NCBI GenBank assembly: GCA_038246575.1
Contig: JBBRVU010000033.1
Location: 1-28,217 of the forward strand
Direction of reading: 5' to 3'
Source: JACCUZ01 sp038246575
Lineage (GTDB): Bacteria > Actinomycetota > Actinomycetes > JACCUZ01
DNA: 28,217 nt
Shown here: piece after piece, positions 23,011 to 28,217 of the stretch
How the letters are laid out: each line of letters opens with the position of its first letter
Position numbering within the stretch: the first letter of the stretch is position 1
Position numbers and translations under genes: made by a program
The notes under the pieces: generated by a model
The model's input: only the letters and a program-made list of their open reading frames with translations
Database searches by the model: none
Told to the model about the DNA's origin: nothing

Positions 23011-23081
23011 GCGGGGTAGGCGGGGTACGCGGGGGGGCGGGGGCAGGGCGGGGCTGGTCCGGGCTCGTTCTGGGGCGCGGT

Positions 23082-23087
23082 TAGGCT
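23082..23087 (+). promoter_or_regulatory. -10 box for a probably leaderless ATPase gene
   Basis: TAGGCT fits TANNNT and ends 6 bp before GTG 23094, the spacing of leaderless actinobacterial mRNAs. No ribosome site precedes the GTG, in agreement with a leaderless start. Confidence 0.45.
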
Positions 23088-23093
23088 CGCTCG

Positions 23094-24086
23094 GTGGCGA
23101 GCCGGGAGTCCGACTGGGAGGGCGTGCGCCTGCATGTCGTGACCGGCAAGGGTGGCACCGGCAAGACCACCGTTGCCGCAGCGCTGGCGCTGGCGCTGGC
23201 CTCGCACGGCGGCCGAGTGCTCCTGGTCGAGGTCGAGAACCGGCAGGGCATCGCCCAGCTCTTCGACACGCCTCCATTGCCGTACGCCGAGAAGAAGGTC
23301 GCCGTCGGGCCGGACGGCGGCGACGTCTACGCCCTGGCTGTGGACCCCGAGGAAGCGCTTCTGGAGTACCTCGAGATGTTCTACAAGCTCGGCCGCGCCG
23401 GTCGGGCGCTGCGCAAGATCGGGGCCATCGACTTCGCCACGACGATCGCTCCCGGCATGCGCGACGTGCTGCTCACCGGGAAGCTGTACGAGGCCGTGCG
23501 CCGTCAGACCGACAGGAAGCGTCCGCTCTACGACGCCGTCGTGCTCGACGCGCCGCCGACCGGGCGGATCACCCGTTTCCTCGGTGTCAATGCCGAGGTC
23601 GCCGGGCTCGCCCGCGTCGGCCCGATCCGCGGCCAGGCCGACTCGATCATGGGGTTGCTGCGCTCACCGCAGACCGTCGTGCACGTGGTGACACTGCTGG
23701 AGGAGATGCCGGTGCAGGAGACCGCCGACGCGATCACCGAGCTGACCGACGCGGGCCTGCCGGTCGGCGGCGTCGTCGTCAACGCCGTCCGGGCCCCGCT
23801 GCTCAAGCAGGCCGACCTCACCGCCGCGGCCAAGGGCCAGCTCGACCGCGAGCAGGTGGAGCTGGGCCTCAAGACGGCCGGTGTCAGCGGCCGCACGTCG
23901 GTGGTCGATGCCCTGCTCGCCGAGGCGGCCGAGCACGCCGAACGGGTCGCGCTGGAGAAGCGGGAGCGGCGCACCATCAAGGCGTTGGCCAGGCCCACCT
24001 ACGAGCTGCCGCTGCTCACCGAGGGCGTCGACCTCGGCGGCCTCTACCGCCTGGCGGACGACCTCTGCCGCCAGGGCATGTCGTGA
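23094..24086 (+). CDS. Get3/ArsA-like ATPase, first of pair (Rv3679-like)
   Basis: The 330-residue SIMIBI ATPase has the deviant Walker A KGGTGKTT at residues 19-26, including the signature lysine before GG. LDAPPTGRITRFL is the switch II-like motif. Family members are dimeric ATPases related to eukaryotic Get3 (tail-anchored protein targeting) and ArsA; the mycobacterial pair Rv3679/Rv3680 has been described as bacterial Get3 homologues. GTG 23094 is supported by a -10 box at leaderless distance. The gene overlaps its partner by 4 bp. The DPA motif found in the partner is replaced here (VEVENRQGIAQLF), so the two subunits are not equivalent. Confidence 0.9.
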   Translation: MASRESDWEGVRLHVVTGKGGTGKTTVAAALALALASHGGRVLLVEVENRQGIAQLFDTPPLPYAEKKVAVGPDGGDVYALAVDPEEALLEYLEMFYKLGRAGRALRKIGAIDFATTIAPGMRDVLLTGKLYEAVRRQTDRKRPLYDAVVLDAPPTGRITRFLGVNAEVAGLARVGPIRGQADSIMGLLRSPQTVVHVVTLLEEMPVQETADAITELTDAGLPVGGVVVNAVRAPLLKQADLTAAAKGQLDREQVELGLKTAGVSGRTSVVDALLAEAAEHAERVALEKRERRTIKALARPTYELPLLTEGVDLGGLYRLADDLCRQGMS

Positions 24087-25213
24087 CCAGCCCCGCGCTG
24101 GACATCGACAAGGTCCTCAGCAACAAGGCCACCCGCATCGTCGTGTGCTGCGGCTCCGGCGGGGTGGGCAAGACCACGACGGCGGCGGCGATCGGCCTGC
24201 GCGCCGCCGAGCAGGGTCGCACCGTGGTCGTGCTCACCATCGACCCGGCCCGCCGGCTGGCCCAGTCGATGGGCCTGGCCGCACTGGACAACACCCCGCG
24301 CCGGGTGGCCGGGGTCGACGACGCCAACGGCGGGTCGCTGGACGCCATGATGCTGGACATGAAGCGGACCTTCGACGAGGTCGTGCTGGCCCACTCCACC
24401 CCCGAACGGGCCCAGGTGATCATGGACAACCCCTTCTACCAGTCGCTGTCGTCCAGCTTCTCGGGCACGCAGGAGTACATGGCGATGGAGAAGCTCGGGC
24501 AGCTGCGCGCCCAGGCCCGGTGGGACCTGATCGTTGTCGACACCCCGCCGAGCCGCTCGGCGCTGGACTTCCTCGACGCGCCCAAGCGGCTCGGGTCCTT
24601 CCTCGACGGCCGGTTCATCAAGGTGCTGATGGGTGGGGCCCGCAGTGGTGGTCGCGCCTACCTCAAGGTCCTCGGCGCCGGACTGGGCGCCGTCACCTCC
24701 GTCCTGACCAAGCTGCTCGGCGCCCAGGTGCTCAAGGACCTGCAGGCGTTCATCGCCGCCCTGGACACCATGTTCGGCGGGTTCCGGGAGCGCGCCGAGT
24801 CGACCTACCGGCTCCTGCAGGCCCGCGGGACGTCCTTCGTCGTTGTCGCCGCCCCCGAGCGGGACGCGCTGCGCGAGGCGTCCTACTTCGTGGAGCGCCT
24901 CGGCGAGGAGAGGATGCCGCTGACCGGGCTGGTGCTCAACCGGGTGCACGTCACCGGCGCGAAGACACTGTCCGCAGCCCGCGCCACGGCCGGGTCGGAG
25001 ACCCTCGACGAGGTCAAGGAGCACCCGGTCACCTCGGGCCTGCTCCGACTGCACGCCGACCGGATGCGGCTGATCGAGCGTGAACAGTCACTGCGCGGGC
25101 GGTTCACCGCAGCCCATCCTGCGGTGCCGGTGGTCGACGTGCCCGCCCAGCCGGGGGACGTCCACGACCTGGCCGGCCTGCGGGTGGTGGGCGCCGCGCT
25201 CGCCGGCCGCTAG
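24083..25213 (+). CDS. Get3/ArsA-like ATPase, second of pair (Rv3680-like)
   Basis: The 376-residue ATPase has P-loop GSGGVGKTT (residues 24-32), IDPARRLAQSMG (A-loop/DP motif) and VVDTPPSRSALDFLD (switch II). The signature lysine that precedes GGxGKT in true deviant Walker A motifs is serine here (Ser25), while its partner keeps it. This suggests that the two proteins form a heterodimer or have different roles. It overlaps the upstream gene (GTGA at 24083-24086). A hairpin at 25268-25284 lies after its stop, before the convergent whiB gene. Confidence 0.9.
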   Translation: MTSPALDIDKVLSNKATRIVVCCGSGGVGKTTTAAAIGLRAAEQGRTVVVLTIDPARRLAQSMGLAALDNTPRRVAGVDDANGGSLDAMMLDMKRTFDEVVLAHSTPERAQVIMDNPFYQSLSSSFSGTQEYMAMEKLGQLRAQARWDLIVVDTPPSRSALDFLDAPKRLGSFLDGRFIKVLMGGARSGGRAYLKVLGAGLGAVTSVLTKLLGAQVLKDLQAFIAALDTMFGGFRERAESTYRLLQARGTSFVVVAAPERDALREASYFVERLGEERMPLTGLVLNRVHVTGAKTLSAARATAGSETLDEVKEHPVTSGLLRLHADRMRLIEREQSLRGRFTAAHPAVPVVDVPAQPGDVHDLAGLRVVGAALAGR

Positions 25214-25267
25214 GGCCCGGACGTACGCAACGTGGCGACCCTCCCCTCCAGGATCGCCCCGGTATCC

Positions 25268-25284
25268 GCTCTCGTCACGAGAGC
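25268..25284. terminator. hairpin between convergent ATPase and whiB genes
   Basis: GCTCTCG and CGAGAGC form a perfect 7-bp stem with a TCA loop, in the 89-bp gap between two convergent stop codons. No T-rich tail follows on either strand, so it would be a minimal bidirectional terminator of the type common in actinobacteria. Confidence 0.45.
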
Positions 25285-25302
25285 CGCAACGAGGACGTGC
25301 TG

Positions 25303-25614
25303 CTACATCGCCACCGGGAGATCGGTCGGCCGCTGGCCGTGGAGGAACTCGTCGCGGGCCGTCTCGAGCAGGGACCGCCAGGAGGTCACGTTCGGGCGGC
25401 GGCGCAGCAGGGCCCGCCGCTCACGCTCGGTCATGCCACCCCACACACCGAACTCGACCCGGTTGTCGAGGGAGTCGGCGAGGCACTCGGTGCGCACGGG
25501 GCAGCCCATGCACACCGCCTTGGCGCGGTTCTGCGCCGCGCCCTGCACGAACAGCTCGTCGGGATCTTTCGTCCTGCAGGCGCCGCGAGCGGCCCAGTCA
25601 TCTACCCACGTCAT
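25303..25614 (-). CDS. whiB4: WhiB-family Fe-S transcriptional regulator, WhiB4-like
   Basis: The 103-residue protein has four cluster-binding cysteines (Cys13, Cys35, Cys38, Cys44; C-x21-C-x2-C-x5-C), the G[VI]WGG turn (residues 56-60) and a basic Arg-rich tail (RERRALLRRR) for DNA or sigma-factor contact. CRTKDPDELFVQGAAQ and EFGVWGGMTERERRALL closely resemble mycobacterial WhiB4, a redox-responsive [4Fe-4S] regulator. ATG 25614 is chosen because GGAGG lies 8 bp upstream; the frame stays open to 25668. The position between the Get3-like pair and a divergent class A PBP matches the mycobacterial locus. The tail after WRSLLETARDEF is a little longer than usual. Confidence 0.93.
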   Translation of the reverse strand: MTWVDDWAARGACRTKDPDELFVQGAAQNRAKAVCMGCPVRTECLADSLDNRVEFGVWGGMTERERRALLRRRPNVTSWRSLLETARDEFLHGQRPTDLPVAM

Positions 25615-25741
25615 TGCTTGGTCCTCCGTGCCGTGCACGCCCCCCGGGAGCCGTGCGATGTGGTACATGTGTTGCAGGTGGTGTGAAGGACGGTACGGAA
25701 GAAGGCACCGGGGCCAACAGGACCGTTCGGCCCAAATCGAC

Positions 25742-25769
25742 CTAGTCAGTACGGACTAGTGGTGCACTA
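25742..25769. promoter_or_regulatory. two overlapping dyads between whiB4 and ponA2
   Basis: CTAGTC (25742-25747) and GACTAG (25754-25759) form a perfect inverted repeat with a 6-bp spacer. TAGTG (25757-25761) and CACTA (25765-25769) form a second with a 3-bp spacer that shares its left edge. They sit 20-50 bp upstream of the ponA2 -10 box, a natural operator position in this divergent promoter region (25615-25800). Confidence 0.4.
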
Positions 25770-25787
25770 CCAATGGTGGCCGCAACG

Positions 25788-25793
25788 TACCCT
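25788..25793 (+). promoter_or_regulatory. -10 box for a probably leaderless ponA2
   Basis: TACCCT (TANNNT) ends 7 bp before ATG 25801, the leaderless spacing, and no ribosome site is visible upstream of that ATG. It also supports ATG 25801 over the longer open frame reaching 25759. Confidence 0.45.
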
Positions 25794-25800
25794 GGGGCCC

Positions 25801-28215
25801 ATGGAGTCACTGGGATCCTCGCCAGACGGCGGCTTCGTGACCCGACTTGCCCTGTTCCTGGGCGTCAGCGTCCTCACCGGTGCCCTGGTCGCCGGCCTGG
25901 CCCTCCCCCTCGTCGGGGGCGTCGGGCTGGTCGCTCGTGACTCCGCGGACGGGTTCGAGTCGTTGCCCGCCGAGCTGCAGATCCCCCCGCTGCCGCAGCG
26001 GTCGCGGATCCTGGCCTCCGACGGCTCTCTGATCGCCACGTTCTTCTACGAGAACCGCGTCTCGGTGCAGCTCTCCGACGTCGCCCCGGTGATGCGCAAA
26101 GCCATCGTGGCGATCGAGGACTCGCGGTTCTACGAGCACGGCGGCATCGACCTCCGGGGCACCATCCGGGCCTTCGTCAACAACCAGTCCGGCGCCGACG
26201 TCCAGGGTGGCTCGACGCTCACCCAGCAGTACGTCAAGCAGGTCCTGCTCGAGCAGGCCGACCAGATCACCAACGAGAAGAAGCGCACCGCCGCGCTGCG
26301 GGCCGCGACCGAGCAGAGTTACAGCCGCAAGCTGCGCGAGCTGCGCTACGCGGTCGCCGTCGAGGAGAAGTACACCAAGCAGCAGATCCTCGAGCGCTAC
26401 CTCAACATCGCCTACTTCGGTGCCACGGCGTACGGCGTGGAGGCGGCCGCCAAGCGGTACTTCCGGACCACGGCCCGGGAGCTGAACCTCGAGCAGGCCG
26501 CCCTGCTGGCGGGCATCGTCCAGCAGCCCACGGCCTTCGACCCGCTGCGCAACCCGGACCGGGCGCTCGCCCGGCGCAACGTCGTGCTGACCCGGATGGG
26601 CCAGGTCGGGCTCGCGAACCCGGCCGATGTCGCCGCCGCCAAGGCCAAGCCGCTGGAGCTCAAGCCGCAGAAGCGCCTCGGCAACGGCTGCCAGGACTCC
26701 AAGGTCGCGTTCTTCTGCGACTTCGTGCTCAAGACCATCCTCAACCGCAAGGAGTTCGGCGCGGCGAAATCTGACCGGGTCAAGCTGCTGCTGCGCGGCG
26801 GCCTGACGATCACCACGACCTTGGATCGCGCGGCCCAGCGCAACGCGCAGGCTGCCCTCGCCGACTACGTGAACAAGCGCGACAAGGTGGCCTCGGCCCT
26901 GGTTGCGGTCCAGCCCGGGACCGGTCAGATCCGCGCCATGGCGGTCAGCCGCGGCTTCGGCGACGGCAAGGGCGAGATCCAGTTCAACCCCGCCACCGAC
27001 CGCGCCTACGGCGGCAGCAACGGATTCCAAGCCGGGTCGACGTTCAAGCCTTTCGTCGCGGCGGCAGCACTTGAGGCCGGATACCCCTTCAGCTACTCCA
27101 TCTTCTCGCCGTACCAGGCCACGATCGGCAACGTGAAGGGCTGCGGCGAGACCCTCACCGACCCGTGGAAGCCGTTCAACGAGACCACGAGCGAGAACGG
27201 CACCTACACGCTGCAGACGGGCATCGAGGGGTCGATCAACACCTACTTCGCCCAGCTCGAGGAACGCGTCGGCGTCTGTCGGCCCTGGCAGATCGCGAAG
27301 GCGCTGGGGATGAACCGCGCCGACGGCCAGCCGCTGGTCGGGCCCTTCAAGACCTTCACTCTCGGCGTCGACGAGGTGTCGCCGCTGTCGATGGCCGAGG
27401 CCTACGCGACGTTCGCGGCGCGGGGGATGCACTGCAACTCGATCGCCATCCTCGAGGCAACCGACCCGTCCGGCCAACGGCTGGCGGTCCCGAAGCCCCG
27501 CTGCAACCAGGCCCTCGACGAGGACATCGCCGATGGCGTCAACGCCCTCCTGCAGGGCGTGATCCAGAACGGCACCGGCCGGCGCGCCTCGATCGGGCGG
27601 CCGGCGGCCGGCAAGACCGGCACGACCAACCGCCGGGTCTCGGTGTGGTTCGTCGGCTACACCCCCGAGCTCGCCACCGCGGTCTGGGCCGGCAACCCGA
27701 GCCCGCCCAAGAACGGCTACCCCCTGTCCAACCGGGTGATCGGCGGCGTCTACTACGGCGACGTCTGCGGCGGGTGCCTCCCCGGCCCTATCTGGCAGCA
27801 GATGATGAGCCGCACCCTGGCCGGAACCCCGGCCAGCTCGTTCATCCAGGCGCCGGACAACGTGCGCAGCGGCAGCTCGATCTCGATCCCCCGGCTCACT
27901 GGCACGTCGGTGAACGAGGCGAAGCAGGCGCTGCGGGCCATCGACCTAGACCCGGTGGTCAACAGCAGCCGGGTCTTCGCAACGTACGCGGCGGAAGGCA
28001 CGGTCGCCTTCACCTATCCCGGCACCGGCGCCTCGGTCTACCCAGGCCAGCGCGTGGTGATCTACATCAGCAACGGTTCCCCACCCGCGCCCGACCCCCA
28101 GCAGCCGGAGCCGGCTCAGCCTGAGCCCGGCCAGACCACGCTGGGCCCGCAACCGCAGCCCGACCCGCAGAACGGCGGCGGCAACGGGAACGGGAACGGG
28201 AACGGCGGGGGCTAA
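25801..28215 (+). CDS. ponA2: class A penicillin-binding protein with PASTA domain (PonA2-like)
   Basis: The 804-residue bifunctional peptidoglycan synthase has one N-terminal transmembrane helix (about residues 13-46). The GT51 glycosyltransferase domain has catalytic Glu106 in EDSRFYEHGG and QGGSTLTQQYVKQ (135-147). The transpeptidase domain has Ser413-x-x-Lys416 (STFK), Ser478-x-Asn480 and KTG at 605-607. A single PASTA domain follows (about 693-760), then a Pro/Gln-rich tail ending in repeated Gly-Asn. It polymerises and cross-links peptidoglycan at the outer membrane face. Domain order and the neighbouring whiB4 and Get3-like pair match mycobacterial ponA2. The Gly-Asn end is encoded by an AACGGG hexamer repeat (about 28183-28203). 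The stop TAA is 2 bp from the window edge. Confidence 0.95.
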   Translation: MESLGSSPDGGFVTRLALFLGVSVLTGALVAGLALPLVGGVGLVARDSADGFESLPAELQIPPLPQRSRILASDGSLIATFFYENRVSVQLSDVAPVMRKAIVAIEDSRFYEHGGIDLRGTIRAFVNNQSGADVQGGSTLTQQYVKQVLLEQADQITNEKKRTAALRAATEQSYSRKLRELRYAVAVEEKYTKQQILERYLNIAYFGATAYGVEAAAKRYFRTTARELNLEQAALLAGIVQQPTAFDPLRNPDRALARRNVVLTRMGQVGLANPADVAAAKAKPLELKPQKRLGNGCQDSKVAFFCDFVLKTILNRKEFGAAKSDRVKLLLRGGLTITTTLDRAAQRNAQAALADYVNKRDKVASALVAVQPGTGQIRAMAVSRGFGDGKGEIQFNPATDRAYGGSNGFQAGSTFKPFVAAAALEAGYPFSYSIFSPYQATIGNVKGCGETLTDPWKPFNETTSENGTYTLQTGIEGSINTYFAQLEERVGVCRPWQIAKALGMNRADGQPLVGPFKTFTLGVDEVSPLSMAEAYATFAARGMHCNSIAILEATDPSGQRLAVPKPRCNQALDEDIADGVNALLQGVIQNGTGRRASIGRPAAGKTGTTNRRVSVWFVGYTPELATAVWAGNPSPPKNGYPLSNRVIGGVYYGDVCGGCLPGPIWQQMMSRTLAGTPASSFIQAPDNVRSGSSISIPRLTGTSVNEAKQALRAIDLDPVVNSSRVFATYAAEGTVAFTYPGTGASVYPGQRVVIYISNGSPPAPDPQQPEPAQPEPGQTTLGPQPQPDPQNGGGNGNGNGNGGG

Positions 28216-28217
28216 CC

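Overview
This is chromosomal DNA of a high-GC actinobacterium. The right end holds an arrangement known from Mycobacterium (Rv3679-Rv3680-whiB4-ponA2): two Get3/ArsA-like ATPases, a convergent WhiB4-like Fe-S regulator, and a class A penicillin-binding protein with a PASTA domain. Together with an HNH/DUF222-type C-terminus at the left edge, GTG/TTG starts, short gene overlaps and leaderless-looking promoters, this fits Actinomycetota, perhaps a Nocardioides-like lineage (inference). No rRNA, tRNA, transposase, integrase or CRISPR array was seen.

Layout. (1) 1-4589: end of an HNH-nuclease-like gene, a SAM methyltransferase, a leftward efeO-efeB pair (iron-uptake lipoprotein/imelysin and Tat-exported DyP peroxidase) without efeU, an internally deleted SDR remnant, a small one-helix membrane protein and an intact leftward SDR. 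(2) 4590-22793: a large catabolic region. It encodes an FAD monooxygenase/old-yellow-enzyme fusion of the anthraniloyl-CoA / salicylyl-CoA hydroxylase type, a leftward OsmC protein, a bicupin, and a tightly packed operon. That operon has a complete branched-chain-type ABC importer (binding protein, two permeases, two ATPases) followed by a PLP fold-type-I enzyme, a metal-dependent cyclase/hydrolase and a ThDP enzyme. After a leftward YjbR gene comes a second operon: an ADP-forming acyl-CoA synthetase, an AMP-forming acyl-CoA ligase and the catalytic subunit of a B12-dependent acyl-CoA mutase. (3) 22794-23093: a 300-bp spacer with a polypyrimidine tract and REP-like hairpins. (4) 23094-28215: the Get3-like pair, whiB4 and ponA2.

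Interpretation. The catabolic region reads as an import-and-degrade module for an organic acid, probably an aromatic or amino-aromatic one. The importer brings it in; the PLP, cyclase and ThDP enzymes trim the side chain; two CoA ligases activate acids; the monooxygenase/reductase hydroxylates and dearomatises an aryl-CoA; the mutase rearranges a carboxylated acyl-CoA. The mutase keeps the Tyr and Arg that methylmalonyl-CoA-type mutases use for a carboxylated substrate, but no B12-binding subunit is encoded here. Four upstream regions of this module carry variants of one palindrome-like site, close to TTGACG-GT-CGTCAA, suggesting one shared regulator encoded elsewhere. The substrate cannot be assigned from sequence alone.
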